Positions 8,635-17,571 of a DNA stretch of 47,167 bases are shown here, piece by piece. The DNA comes from CAYVQB01 sp964453985. GTDB lineage: Bacteria > Babelota > Babeliae > Babelales > UASB340. The notes under the pieces were generated by a model, which made no database searches, had not been told where the DNA came from, and saw only the letters and a list, made by a program, of their open reading frames with translations. Every line of letters begins with the position of its first letter. Position 1 is the stretch's first letter. The translations under genes were made by a program, and so were the position numbers. Where the stretch lies: the NCBI GenBank assembly GCA_964453985.1, contig CAYVQB010000006.1, positions 1 through 47,167 on the forward strand. The letters are read 5' to 3'.

Positions 8635-9833
8635 AAATTACCTTTAAACATTTTTTTGTATAAATTTTCCATTTCATCAGTTTCTTCAATATCAATTATT
8701 ACTTTATCTTTTTCGCTCAAACCATTTATAACTTCGTAATAATTGTCGTTATTGGTTTTTGTTTGCATTGCTTTTTCAATAAAGTTATTACCATCGACTA
8801 CCCAGATATATTTGACTGAATGATCACCCGTATTGCTTTTCTTTAGAGCTTTCTTTTTGGTTCGTTCTAGTGGGGTTATATTTGCGTTTAGTGTTTTGGC
8901 TAGATTTTTCATTGAGTTGCTTGTTATCTGAAAAGCTTGGCTGGAAATAGAAAGACAGCCTATGCACTTGGCGATATTAATTTTTGCATTTATTGTCATT
9001 CCGGGCCTTAATAACTGGTGATTGTTATCAATATTTATCGATGCTTTATAAGAAAGTATTCCGTGCTTGATTCTTGGTGAGTAGCTAATATTATTAATTT
9101 TACCCTTAAATACTCTGTCTAAGTAGGCACCTACTGTAAAGCGGACATGTTGTCCCTCTTTTACTTGTCCGATGTCGCTTTCATCAATGTCTAAATCTGC
9201 TTCCATTTGTGTTACATTGTCTGCTATTTGAAATAATACTGTTGCATCAAGATCGGTTGTAATCTTTTGTCCCTTAGTTATTCCTACAGATATGACAATG
9301 CCATCATCAGGAGCCAATATTTTTGTATTATTATACTCTATGGTCTGTTTTTCTAGTTCTGCTTCGTTCATTATTAGATCTGCGCGTAACTTTACCAGGT
9401 CTCTTGTTACTTTTTGGAAAAAATCTTGTGATACTTGGTTGCTTTCAAAAAGAGCTTTTTGACGAGCATAATATTGTTGTTCGTATGTAATCTCTGCTTT
9501 GGTTCTATCTACAGCCCCTTGAGCTTTCCTTACATCGGTATCGCTTTTACCATTATCGATTAGGGTCAATAGTTGACCTCGCGTAACTTTGTCATTCTCT
9601 TTAACAAAAATTTTAAGTATTGTTCCGGCGACCAGACTGCCGACTTTTATATTATCTTTGACTTGTAATAGCCCTGATGCATTAATTATTTGATAGAGGT
9701 CTCTTTTTTGTGGATATTCTGTTTGATAAAATCTTTTAGGAGCTGTTTTTATGAATTTTTTATAGATGATTGTGCTTATAAAAACAAGTATGATCACACC
9801 TGATAAAAGTGTGATGAATCGTTTTATATTCAT
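8631..9833 (-). CDS. MacA/HlyD-family periplasmic adaptor (first pair)
   Basis: Membrane-fusion protein of the first MacAB-like pair. N-terminal anchor at about residues 8-25 (LSGVIILVFISTIIY), then the lipoyl half-motif (GSLVAGTILKIFVKENDKV), a coiled-coil hairpin at about 100-175, and barrel segments with LRPGMTINAKINIAK. A C-terminal domain (KYIWVVDGNNFIEKAMQT, GLSEKDKVIID) matches the MacA membrane-proximal region. GGAG lies ahead of the ATG. The stop overlaps the start of the permease by four bases. It follows the exported unknown at 9850-10521 with a 16-base gap. Confidence 0.92.
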   Translation of the reverse strand: MNIKRFITLLSGVIILVFISTIIYKKFIKTAPKRFYQTEYPQKRDLYQIINASGLLQVKDNIKVGSLVAGTILKIFVKENDKVTRGQLLTLIDNGKSDTDVRKAQGAVDRTKAEITYEQQYYARQKALFESNQVSQDFFQKVTRDLVKLRADLIMNEAELEKQTIEYNNTKILAPDDGIVISVGITKGQKITTDLDATVLFQIADNVTQMEADLDIDESDIGQVKEGQHVRFTVGAYLDRVFKGKINNISYSPRIKHGILSYKASINIDNNHQLLRPGMTINAKINIAKCIGCLSISSQAFQITSNSMKNLAKTLNANITPLERTKKKALKKSNTGDHSVKYIWVVDGNNFIEKAMQTKTNNDNYYEVINGLSEKDKVIIDIEETDEMENLYKKMFKGNF

Positions 9834-9849
9834 ACTACTCCAGTTAGCT

Positions 9850-10521
9850 TTATTTCTCTTTTTTATTTTCCAAGATATATTTTAGAATTTTGTTATTTTG
9901 TTCTTCTATATTTCTTAGCTTATTTTCTATAGGGTCATCTATCACAAATCTTTGTATTAATTCGCCAAAGACTTCTATAGTTGCTTTTTCTATGAAATTA
10001 TCTATAGCTTTTTCTGTAATATCAATGTTTTTTGAACGTATATATTCGCCCAGTGTTGCAATCGTTGTAGATGTTAGAATTTTAATAAATCGTCTTGGAA
10101 TTCTGTGTTTTATGCTGTTATTAATTCCAGTATTTATGAGCATTTCTACTATCTTTTCACCGACAATAGTTAAACCTATCTTGTTTTTTAAAGTTCCCCA
10201 TTTATTATTTTTAGAGATTTCTTTAATTTTTATAAGAACGTCTAAACTAGCAGAAAAAAGGTTTTCGTTTTCTGATACAGCACTTGCAAGAGTACTACTT
10301 GCAAAACCAGGGAGATAAATAGAACATTTGCACCCGTCTGGTTTTGGGATCTTAACTGTAGGTTCAGGCCAGATTTTATATCTTTCTGGAAGTAATTGGT
10401 CTGTAGCTCCTGCCAGAGAGACAAGAAATTGTATTTGTTCAGCGCTGTTTTTGCTAATTATAGCTTCTGAATTGCTAGTACTAAAAGAAGTTAATAATAA
10501 AAAAGTTATAACTTTTTTCAT
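9850..10521 (-). CDS. Exported protein of unknown function inside the efflux operon
   Basis: I do not recognise this 223-residue protein. The chosen ATG at 10519-10521 overlaps the TolC-like gene's TGA (ATGA), which implies coupled translation; a longer in-frame reading to 10611 would run deep into the TolC gene and lose the signal peptide. From the chosen start, MKKVITFLLLTSFSTSNSEA is a signal peptide. A CKCSIYLPG segment follows at about residue 63, then an amphipathic helical region, and a C-terminal coiled coil (LRNIEEQNNKILKYILENKK). Its place between channel and adaptor genes suggests an accessory or a substrate of the exporter; this is inference. Confidence 0.75.
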   Translation of the reverse strand: MKKVITFLLLTSFSTSNSEAIISKNSAEQIQFLVSLAGATDQLLPERYKIWPEPTVKIPKPDGCKCSIYLPGFASSTLASAVSENENLFSASLDVLIKIKEISKNNKWGTLKNKIGLTIVGEKIVEMLINTGINNSIKHRIPRRFIKILTSTTIATLGEYIRSKNIDITEKAIDNFIEKATIEVFGELIQRFVIDDPIENKLRNIEEQNNKILKYILENKKEK

Positions 10522-11771
10522 TCTGGATATCCACATGAGTATTGTAGCTCTCGTTCTTTTATGGCTGTCTGTATTTTTAAAGTAAGCCATGTGTATTTTT
10601 GATTTTCCCAATTATATTTAGACTGATCAAAATCTACTTTTGATATATCTCCAATTTCGTATTTTTGTTTGTTCAAAATGAAATCATTTTTTGCTTGTGT
10701 AACTTGTACGTCTTGAGCGAATAATTGTTTAAGCAAAATAGAAAGATCGTTATAAGTTTTTTGAACATCATATCGTGTTTGTTGCATTGCAGCTTCTTTT
10801 TCTTCCATAGCTTTTAGCATTTGGGCATGGGCTCTATGTTGTTCGTGGTGTTTCTTTGTTCCATCAAAGATATTCCAAGAGAAGTATGCTCCTACTGTAT
10901 TGCTTTCTGTGGATCTTCCTATTTTTGAATATTCTCCAACAACTCTAAGTTCTGGAGCATTACCTTTTTGATATAAATATTCGGTCGCCTTTTTCTCTTC
11001 GATTTCTTTTTGTTTCTTTTTTATATCTTTCCTGTTTTTGTATGCCTTTTGATAATAGCTTTGTAAGTTTTCTAGCTTTATTTCTTGTTTAGAATCCCAT
11101 ATCAAAGTTATTGTTTCTTTTTTGTCGTTAAATTTTTTACCAATAAAAAATTCAAGTTGGCTTTGGGCATTGCTAATATCGTCAGGATAAAGGTACACAC
11201 TAGCCATATTTGCTGCATAGGTTGCCTCATCTTGCAGCCAAACGTTTCTGTCTAAAAGATTTAATTGATTTGAATGTTCAGATTTTTTTACATTTTGATT
11301 AGCGGATAAATTTAAGTTTTGTATGAATTTGTTTTTTCTTTGTAAAAGCCAGGATTGCAAGAATGATGCTTCTACATTATATCGTAAATAATCCTTCTTT
11401 TCTTCTTCTGTTAATCTTGAAACATCTGTTTGCTTTCTTGCTATTCCACGTTCTTGTAGCGGGCCTGCAAAGCTGAAAACTAATTGGCTTGCTCGCAGCC
11501 CAATTCTGTTGTGTATTCCTTTTACTCCTGATGTGATATATGGAGTTTCACTTAAATTCACGTTTGGTAGGTATCCTGAAATCGCAACTTTTTCATTCTC
11601 TTTGCTAGCTTGAGTTGAGTATTTTAATGCTTTTAAGTTTGGATTATGTTGATAAGACATATTAATTGCTTTTTCTAGCGATAGCTTTGTATTTAATTGA
11701 GTGTAGCAATTACATAGAAATAAAGCGTTTATGCTAAAAAAGGTTAAAAACGTGAATAGATACTTTTTCAT
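10518..11771 (-). CDS. TolC-like outer-membrane efflux protein
   Basis: Outer-membrane channel of the tripartite exporter. After a signal peptide (MKKYLFTFLTFFSINALFLC) come LSLEKAINMSYQHNPNLKAL and GYLPNVNLSETPYITSG, the typical start of an OEP domain. A second OEP repeat includes APELRVVGEYSKIGRS, SWNIFDGTKKHHE, long alpha-helical stretches and YEIGDISKVDFDQSKYNWEN near the C-terminus. The length of 417 residues is right. I prefer the ATG at 11771 over a TTG four codons upstream, because the signal peptide begins there and it clears the heptosyltransferase stop by four bases. It is second in the operon. Confidence 0.9.
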   Translation of the reverse strand: MKKYLFTFLTFFSINALFLCNCYTQLNTKLSLEKAINMSYQHNPNLKALKYSTQASKENEKVAISGYLPNVNLSETPYITSGVKGIHNRIGLRASQLVFSFAGPLQERGIARKQTDVSRLTEEEKKDYLRYNVEASFLQSWLLQRKNKFIQNLNLSANQNVKKSEHSNQLNLLDRNVWLQDEATYAANMASVYLYPDDISNAQSQLEFFIGKKFNDKKETITLIWDSKQEIKLENLQSYYQKAYKNRKDIKKKQKEIEEKKATEYLYQKGNAPELRVVGEYSKIGRSTESNTVGAYFSWNIFDGTKKHHEQHRAHAQMLKAMEEKEAAMQQTRYDVQKTYNDLSILLKQLFAQDVQVTQAKNDFILNKQKYEIGDISKVDFDQSKYNWENQKYTWLTLKIQTAIKERELQYSCGYPE

Positions 11772-11775
11772 ATCG

Positions 11776-12828
11776 TTATCCAATACTTAAAATTTGTATG
11801 ATTTTATTAAACAAGTTTTCAGGTGTTAGTTTACACATACAATCGATTTTTATGCCAGTTTTTTTATTTTTGCCGTGAGTCTTTTGATAATAGTGTGGGC
11901 ATATGACTTGTATAGCGTTTTTCATGCTTTCTGTGTTTAAAAAGGGTCCATGCTTTTTGGCGAGGGTAGGTCCAAAGATCCCTATTGTTTTTTTATCTAG
12001 AAAATCTGCTATATGCAAAAGCCCTGTATCAGGTCCTATAAAGAGATCAGACTTTGATATTAAGTATGATGTTGCCAAAAGATCCCAGGTGGGAGCACAA
12101 TATGTTTTTAAATTATTTTTGTTTATATAACTTGCTAAATCCTTTGCTTGTTTGCCAAAGTCCTTACCTATTAGCACAACATCGGTTTTATTTTGTTCCA
12201 GTTTTTTTAATAGTTTTTGCCAATTTCCAGTGGGCCATTCTTTTGAATCCCATGTAGTATTGGGTGTTAGTGCTATAAATTTTTTTATATTATTTTCTTT
12301 GAGCCACTTTTTTATTTGTAGCCTTTTTTCTTCAGGTATAAATAATTTAAAATCTTTTTTTAATGTTTCTATTGTAGGACAGTTTTTGTTATTTACTACG
12401 TCGCAAGCTAAGGCAAGATTCTTTTGTATAATATTCGTGTATTCAGGTTTTGTATGATACTTAGTAAAATAGCTAGTTAAGCCTAGTCTGGAATTATTAT
12501 AGTCAAAGCCGTACTTAGGTCCTTTAAGTAAGGATAAAATAATAGAAGTTTTTGTTATGCCCTGGAAATCTAAAATAGCGTTCCATTGAGTTTTTCTTAT
12601 TTCGTTTATTACATTTAGTGTCACTCGCCAGTTTTTGGGTTTTATGAATTTGTTAGGTAAAACCCAAACTTTATCCAGAAATGGTTGAGACAATAAAAGA
12701 CTAGCTGCTTTTTGTTGTACCACCCAACTAATTTTGGAGTTAGGATATAACTTTTTTATTAGGGAAATTGCAGGTAAAGTATGTATTACATCACCTATTG
12801 CAGATACTCGTACTATTAAAATGTTCAT
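11776..12828 (-). CDS. waaC: Lipopolysaccharide heptosyltransferase (GT9, WaaC-like)
   Basis: Probably transfers L-glycero-D-manno-heptose from ADP-heptose to the LPS inner core. The N-terminus MNILIVRVSAIGDVIHTLPA is the classic WaaC opening. In the C-terminal half, ALTPNTTWDSKEWP and GPDTGLLHIADFL match the GT9 nucleotide-sugar site. The 350-residue length is slightly above E. coli WaaC. A Cys-rich tail (CMCKLTPENL) is unusual. It heads the leftward efflux operon, four bases upstream of the TolC-like gene, and fits functionally with hldE. WaaF cannot be strictly ruled out. Confidence 0.88.
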   Translation of the reverse strand: MNILIVRVSAIGDVIHTLPAISLIKKLYPNSKISWVVQQKAASLLLSQPFLDKVWVLPNKFIKPKNWRVTLNVINEIRKTQWNAILDFQGITKTSIILSLLKGPKYGFDYNNSRLGLTSYFTKYHTKPEYTNIIQKNLALACDVVNNKNCPTIETLKKDFKLFIPEEKRLQIKKWLKENNIKKFIALTPNTTWDSKEWPTGNWQKLLKKLEQNKTDVVLIGKDFGKQAKDLASYINKNNLKTYCAPTWDLLATSYLISKSDLFIGPDTGLLHIADFLDKKTIGIFGPTLAKKHGPFLNTESMKNAIQVICPHYYQKTHGKNKKTGIKIDCMCKLTPENLFNKIIQILSIG

Positions 12829-12917
12829 TGTTTTTACTATATAAAAAAAGTTTTTTTTAATTATTATTCAGTTATAGCTTTTTTAGTAGTTTAATAGAAA
12901 CGTAAGGAGAATCAAAT

Positions 12918-15719
12918 ATGAATCTTATTAATTTTGTTTTAAGGTATAAGTGGTTTTTTATGATATCTTCATTTATTGTAGCTTTGGTTATTGGATTACA
13001 ATTTTTCGTACCATCAAAAAGCTTCATGCAAAAGGGAAAAGAGACAAAGAGTCGGGTCTTTAAAACGAAAGTAAAATTGGATATGAAACCAGAAAATATT
13101 AAAAAAATTGTGCTTGATAATGGAATGACAGTTCTTACATTTAAAAATCCAAGTTGTCCAAAAGTATTATTACAGATTGCCTATGATATCGGCTCTGCAG
13201 TTGAAGAAGCTGGAGGGCGTGGTCTTGCACACTTAATTGAACATATGATATTCAAAGGAACTGATAAACTTTCAGAGGGTGATCTTGATGCAATAGCAAG
13301 AAAGTATGGAGCTGATTTTAATGCTTTTACAAGCTATGATATGACCAGTTATCATTTTGAGATAGATAAAAATAACTGGAAGCCATTTGTTCCTCTTTTG
13401 GCTGACTGTATGCAAAATGCCCGTTTTGATGAACAACACTTGGCTTCAGAATTAAAAACAGTAGTTCAAGAGCTCAAGATGTATAAAGATAATTATTCTT
13501 GGGTAATGCTTGAAAAAGCTGCAGAGCTTCTTTTTCCTCCAAACCATCCATACCATTTTCCTATAATTGGGTATAAGCAAGATCTTGCAAACTTAAAAGC
13601 CCAAGATCTTAAAGATTTTTATAACAAATATTATGGCCCAGAGCATGCAACTTTGTTTATAGTTGGTGATATTGATCTTGATGAGGCTGTAGAGCTTGCA
13701 AGGCAAAACTTTGAAGGTATTAAACCCAAAAAAGAACAGGTTCAGCCTGAGCAGCCTCCAAGTATTCCACAAAGTCTGATTCAGCATAAAAGTAGTATTT
13801 ATGAAAATGTACAAAAAGAGCAACATTGGTTTTATTGGTTGATTCCAGGACAAAGAGATTTAGATGATGTTCTGTTATCTGTTGTAGAATTTATTCTTGG
13901 TCATGGTGAAGGTAGTAGGTTATATCGACGCTTGGTTGATGAAGAAAAAATTGCAGTTGATGTTGGTTCTAGCGATTTCCATCTAAGATATGCTGGCTTT
14001 TTCTTATTGGCTGTTGAGCCTGTTGAAGGTAAAGCTACAGAGTGTAGAAAGGCTATAGAGCAAGAGTTACAAAAAATTGCTAAAGAGGGTGTTAGCGATA
14101 AAGAATTAAATAAAGTTGTTAACACAAAAGCTAGACAGTTCTTTCAAAAATTACAATCGCTTTCTAGTTTTACTTATGAATGGATAAAGTCTTATCTTAC
14201 TCACAAAGATGAACTTGAAGTTTTTAATAAGGTTAATAAATTCTCTAATATAACATCAGAGCAAGTTCAGGATTTTGTAAAAAAATATTTAGATATCATG
14301 CTGATGAACCAAATAGAGATTTTGCCTTTGCCTGAAGATAAAAAAGATCAGTGGCAAGCTCTTAAAAAAGATTCTGATAAAATGGATCTAGAGATTTTGG
14401 CAAAACATAAAAGAACTGCAGCGGTAGAAGAACCTCGTTTTGTAACCGAATTAAAAGATCCTAATTCTTTAGAATTTAGTTTCCCTAAGCCTACCAAAGA
14501 TTTTACTCTTGATAATGGTTTAAAAGTTCTATTTAAACAAAATGGTCAGTGGCCAATTCTAAATTTAGTTTGTAGGTTCAAAGATGCCGAATTTTATATG
14601 AATTCAAAAGATGGCATCCTCTTAAACTTGATGATGAGCCTTTTGATAGAAGGTAGCAACGGTTACTCAAAAGATGATAATGTTGATTTCTTTGAGGGGC
14701 TTGGTGCAAATTATGCCTATGATTCTACAGGTGGCTCTTTTACTTGTTTAAGTGATAACTTTAAGCATGTTATAGATCGTTTTTTTCATGTTTTAATGAA
14801 GCCTGAATTTAGTAAAGATGCTATAGATAAATTAAAGAATATTTATATTGATCTTTATGAAAGAACTAAAGATTCTCCAAACGATGTTGGCACAAAATTA
14901 CTCAAGAATCTTGTTTACAAGGGGCATCCGTACGATTGGACCTTTGATCAGGCTATAGAAATAATTAAATCTGCTGATTCTAAAACTTTATATGACTTAC
15001 ACAAGAAATATGTAACACCTGAAAATGTGATAGTTTCTGTTGCTGGTAATTTTGATTCTGGAAAAATGGAATCTGCTCTAAAAGAGTCTTTAAAGAGTTG
15101 GTCTGGTGGCCGGGTTAAAGTTGATTATAACGCTAAATCTGAATTCAAACCTAATCAAGTACTTGATCATTTTATGCTAAGAGACCAAGTTGTCTTTCTT
15201 ATGGGCAAGCCTAGTATAATTGATATTTATAATCCTGACCTAGTTCCTTTAAGGCTTCTGAATACTATTTGTTTTGGTTCTATGGGTTCACGTGTATACC
15301 AACTAAGAGAACGTACTGGATTGTTTTATGCCGCAGGTGGTGGTTATGCTGTTATGGCTGCCAAAGAGCATGGCTTTAATTATGTTATATCTATATTGAG
15401 CTTAGATAGCCTTGATGAAGCTAAAAAAGGCTTTCTTGGTGTTATCGACGATTTTGCTAAAAATGGTGCTAAGATCGAAGAGCTTGATGCAACACGACGT
15501 ATGTATTTAAAAGATCTGATTGATCTTACTGCTAGTAACGAAGGCATTGCCGCTATGCTTGCTAAGCTTGAGGCTTTTGAGCTTGGTTTTGATTATTATG
15601 ATAAAGTCTTAAAGCGAGTTCAAGAGATGAGCTTGGATGAATTGAATAAGATTTGTACTAAGTATTTCACGACTGATGATATGGCGACTGTGCGTGTTGG
15701 CCGAGTTGGCAAAGACTAA
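12918..15719 (+). CDS. Membrane-anchored M16 family zinc metallopeptidase (two-domain)
   Basis: Insulinase/pitrilysin-type protease of 933 residues. Residues 8-30 form a membrane anchor, so the catalytic body is probably periplasmic. The first M16 half has the inverted zinc motif HLIEH (105-109), and Glu185 lies 77 residues after Glu108, the expected spacing for the third ligand. The second half (from about residue 525, FTLDNGLKVLFKQNGQWPIL) has no HxxEH and is the inactive partner. LRERTGLFYAAGGGY near the C-terminus is the conserved R/Y substrate-binding element. AAGGAGA precedes the ATG. It is monocistronic and ends at a strong terminator. Confidence 0.93.
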   Translation: MNLINFVLRYKWFFMISSFIVALVIGLQFFVPSKSFMQKGKETKSRVFKTKVKLDMKPENIKKIVLDNGMTVLTFKNPSCPKVLLQIAYDIGSAVEEAGGRGLAHLIEHMIFKGTDKLSEGDLDAIARKYGADFNAFTSYDMTSYHFEIDKNNWKPFVPLLADCMQNARFDEQHLASELKTVVQELKMYKDNYSWVMLEKAAELLFPPNHPYHFPIIGYKQDLANLKAQDLKDFYNKYYGPEHATLFIVGDIDLDEAVELARQNFEGIKPKKEQVQPEQPPSIPQSLIQHKSSIYENVQKEQHWFYWLIPGQRDLDDVLLSVVEFILGHGEGSRLYRRLVDEEKIAVDVGSSDFHLRYAGFFLLAVEPVEGKATECRKAIEQELQKIAKEGVSDKELNKVVNTKARQFFQKLQSLSSFTYEWIKSYLTHKDELEVFNKVNKFSNITSEQVQDFVKKYLDIMLMNQIEILPLPEDKKDQWQALKKDSDKMDLEILAKHKRTAAVEEPRFVTELKDPNSLEFSFPKPTKDFTLDNGLKVLFKQNGQWPILNLVCRFKDAEFYMNSKDGILLNLMMSLLIEGSNGYSKDDNVDFFEGLGANYAYDSTGGSFTCLSDNFKHVIDRFFHVLMKPEFSKDAIDKLKNIYIDLYERTKDSPNDVGTKLLKNLVYKGHPYDWTFDQAIEIIKSADSKTLYDLHKKYVTPENVIVSVAGNFDSGKMESALKESLKSWSGGRVKVDYNAKSEFKPNQVLDHFMLRDQVVFLMGKPSIIDIYNPDLVPLRLLNTICFGSMGSRVYQLRERTGLFYAAGGGYAVMAAKEHGFNYVISILSLDSLDEAKKGFLGVIDDFAKNGAKIEELDATRRMYLKDLIDLTASNEGIAAMLAKLEAFELGFDYYDKVLKRVQEMSLDELNKICTKYFTTDDMATVRVGRVGKD

Positions 15720-15741
15720 AGAAAGATAATAGAGACAAAAA

Positions 15742-15778
15742 AGAGGGGAGAAGTTTTTAAACTTCTCCCCTCTTTTTA
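15742..15778. terminator. Strong bidirectional rho-independent terminator
   Basis: AGAGGGGAGAAGTTT (15742-15756) pairs perfectly with AAACTTCTCCCCTCT (15759-15773), followed by a T-run; on the other strand the run of six A at 15737-15742 gives T's too. It separates the convergent M16 peptidase and exported-protein genes and should stop transcription both ways. Confidence 0.92.
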
Positions 15779-15793
15779 TTTCTAGTTATTAAG

Positions 15794-16759
15794 CTAGCTC
15801 AGTGATTTGCCTAGCATTGAACAGGTTTTTAGATTTTCACGCATATTGTTAAGTTCGGTTTTAAGATTTGCTCTATTAGTTGAACTTAGATTTCGTATCC
15901 AATCGTGAAATTCTGGATAGCTTCTAACAATAGCGTAAATATTGTTAACGGTTTTGCTTGCTGGTTTATGTAAATGATCTAATAGTTGTATATAGCTTTG
16001 CTTGGCCTCTTGCATAGAAAATTTTACTGGAGTGTTTGTTTTTTGTTTTAGATTTTCGATTAGATAGTCAGGATTATACTCACCGTAAAAACTTTTGCCT
16101 TCCCATTCAATTGCATGTTTACAGAAGGGGTTGTTTTGATTGTTTTTGTTGCAGATTGTGTGATCATAGGTACCATCAACTGCTCTTGCTCCACCTAGAA
16201 TTTTTAAATTTTGTTCATAGCTTTTATTGCTGGTGAGGCCTCTCTGCTGTTCTTGAGGAAGACTATTATAGGCTTCTTTAAGTTTGTTCACGAATTGAGT
16301 TCCAGTATTGGATATTCCTTTAGTATTCCAATTTGGGTGACAGAAGTCCTTATAATTATCCCCAGGATTTACATTATGACCCCAGGTGTCTTTTGTCACA
16401 CAGTTCCTTTTTTTGCAAAAGGCTTCATGTTTTGTTTTTAATATAAAATTCTTTCTATGAGTTTTCAGGCTTGATACCCAACTTGGAGTTTTACATGCGA
16501 TATATAATCCAGCGAGTGTTGCTGCAGGAATTGCTGCGTCTTTGGCCGCAAGCTTTAAATGTCCCAAAGCCTTTTTATATTCGCCGGCTCTTGCAGTTTT
16601 GTAGGCATTAGATAAATCATAGCCTGTGTCTTTTGCTTTTGTAACCAAATAGTTAGATGCATTTGTAGCAGTATCTTTGGTTGTTTGCCATACGCTGGCT
16701 TGAGCATCACAATTTAAACCTAAAGTTAGTAATGTTGATAATAGAATAATCTTTTTCAT
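15794..16759 (-). CDS. Cys-rich exported protein of unknown function, 321 aa
   Basis: Not recognised. A signal peptide (MKKIILLSTLLTLGLNCDAQ then AS) is followed by an amphipathic helical region (about 25-75), a hydrophobic stretch (AAIPAATLAGLYIACKTPSW), and a loop-rich part with cysteines in FCKKRNC, DFCHPNW, ICNKNN and FCKHAIEW, suggesting disulfides outside the cytoplasm. The tail is helical with KTCSML near the end. GGGGGACCTT is a good ribosome site ahead of the ATG. It has its own upstream region and no partner gene. A host-directed or surface role is possible but unsupported. Confidence 0.8.
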   Translation of the reverse strand: MKKIILLSTLLTLGLNCDAQASVWQTTKDTATNASNYLVTKAKDTGYDLSNAYKTARAGEYKKALGHLKLAAKDAAIPAATLAGLYIACKTPSWVSSLKTHRKNFILKTKHEAFCKKRNCVTKDTWGHNVNPGDNYKDFCHPNWNTKGISNTGTQFVNKLKEAYNSLPQEQQRGLTSNKSYEQNLKILGGARAVDGTYDHTICNKNNQNNPFCKHAIEWEGKSFYGEYNPDYLIENLKQKTNTPVKFSMQEAKQSYIQLLDHLHKPASKTVNNIYAIVRSYPEFHDWIRNLSSTNRANLKTELNNMRENLKTCSMLGKSLS

Positions 16760-16938
16760 AAGGTCCCCCGTAAAAGAAATGTGTTTCGTTTAAACTATTT
16801 CAAGTATTCCAGTATTGGAGGGTGTTTGCAAACGGTAGGGGTGTGTTTTAGCCTGTATTTTACAGCTATTTATTTGATTGGTTTGCTATAAGATTTGGAT
16901 TTATATTTGTAATTATAACTGGGAAAAAGTTGTTTTGT

Positions 16939-16996
16939 GCACCCGTAAAAGGGTGCGAATCTGAGGTAGCACAGAGCGAGCCCAAAGGGCGGTGCT
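16939..16996 (-). repeat. Two hairpins after yidD, probable operon terminator / AGCACAG repeat
   Basis: AGCAC (16968-16972) and GTGCT (16992-16996) enclose GCCC-AAA-GGGC (16980-16990). Next, GCACCC (16939-16944) pairs with GGGTGC (16951-16956). On the leftward strand the second hairpin is followed within a few bases by CTTTTTCCC. They lie directly after the yidD stop and probably end the rpmH-rnpA-yidD transcript. The AGCAC/GTGCT arms resemble palindromes near 4190, 36983 and 37290. The rest of the gap up to 16759 shows only an ordinary promoter-like stretch for the exported protein. Confidence 0.5.
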
Positions 16997-17002
16997 CCAG
17001 GG

Positions 17003-17233
17003 CTATTGCTTGATACGTCTAATAATCCCAGTAATTGGGTTACAACTTAAAACTCTGAGAATAATTAACGGAATGGCAACATAAAAGGGTTTATGTTCTA
17101 GGTTATGCTTGGCATATTGCCTGCAAGTAATAGGGTAAATACATGTGCCTGATGGGCCAAGAAGCGGTCGAATAGAGTCTATAGTAGCCATTATGGCTTT
17201 GACTAAGAGTCTTTTGATGTGCTTTGTTCGCAT
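17003..17233 (-). CDS. yidD: Membrane protein insertion efficiency factor YidD
   Basis: Small (76 aa) inner-membrane-associated protein that helps YidC-dependent insertion. The family core is present: IRPLLGPSGTCIYPITCRQYAKHNLEH and CNP near the C-terminus, with the conserved Cys-Tyr-Pro and Cys-x-x-Tyr pattern. The ATG lies inside the end of rnpA (31-base overlap), the usual arrangement for this gene pair. yidC itself is not seen next to it in this window. Confidence 0.93.
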   Translation of the reverse strand: MRTKHIKRLLVKAIMATIDSIRPLLGPSGTCIYPITCRQYAKHNLEHKPFYVAIPLIILRVLSCNPITGIIRRIKQ

Positions 17234-17559
17234 AGACTTTGTACCAAAAACTCTTTTAATTGTTCAAAACTTAAGTCTACAGCTGGTTTATACACCAACA
17301 TTATATAGATTCTAGATTTCTCGAACAGTTTCTCTTCATAAAAAACAGCTTTCAAGCGTCTTTTTATAAGATTTCTTTTATTAGCAGTACCAACTTTAGC
17401 CGGTATCACAATAAGCATCTTACCAAAGGGTATGGGTTTATCTTCAGGTTTGGCTTGCAGAAGCTTTAATCCCCGTCTTTGGTTGCAAACAGTTGCCTGT
17501 GAAAAGGCCATATCGATTTCTTTTTTAGAGAAAGAGAAGAGTTCTTTGAAATTTGTCAT
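17203..17559 (-). CDS. rnpA: Ribonuclease P protein component RnpA
   Basis: Protein subunit of RNase P, which trims the 5' ends of pre-tRNAs. The 118-residue length is normal. The RNR motif region is clear in VGTANKRNLIKRRLKAVFYE, and an N-terminal F..SFSKKEIDMAF matches the family's KKxxDF region. It lies between rpmH and yidD in the widespread rpmH-rnpA-yidD order. A 12-bp hairpin in the 56-base gap after rpmH may lower its expression relative to rpmH. Confidence 0.95.
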   Translation of the reverse strand: MTNFKELFSFSKKEIDMAFSQATVCNQRRGLKLLQAKPEDKPIPFGKMLIVIPAKVGTANKRNLIKRRLKAVFYEEKLFEKSRIYIMLVYKPAVDLSFEQLKEFLVQSLCEQSTSKDS

Positions 17560-17571
17560 GATATTAACAGG

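Noticed and set aside
10522..10611. Upstream extension of the exported protein in the efflux operon
   Set aside because: It would overlap the TolC gene by over 90 bases and hide the signal peptide; the ATGA overlap start is better.
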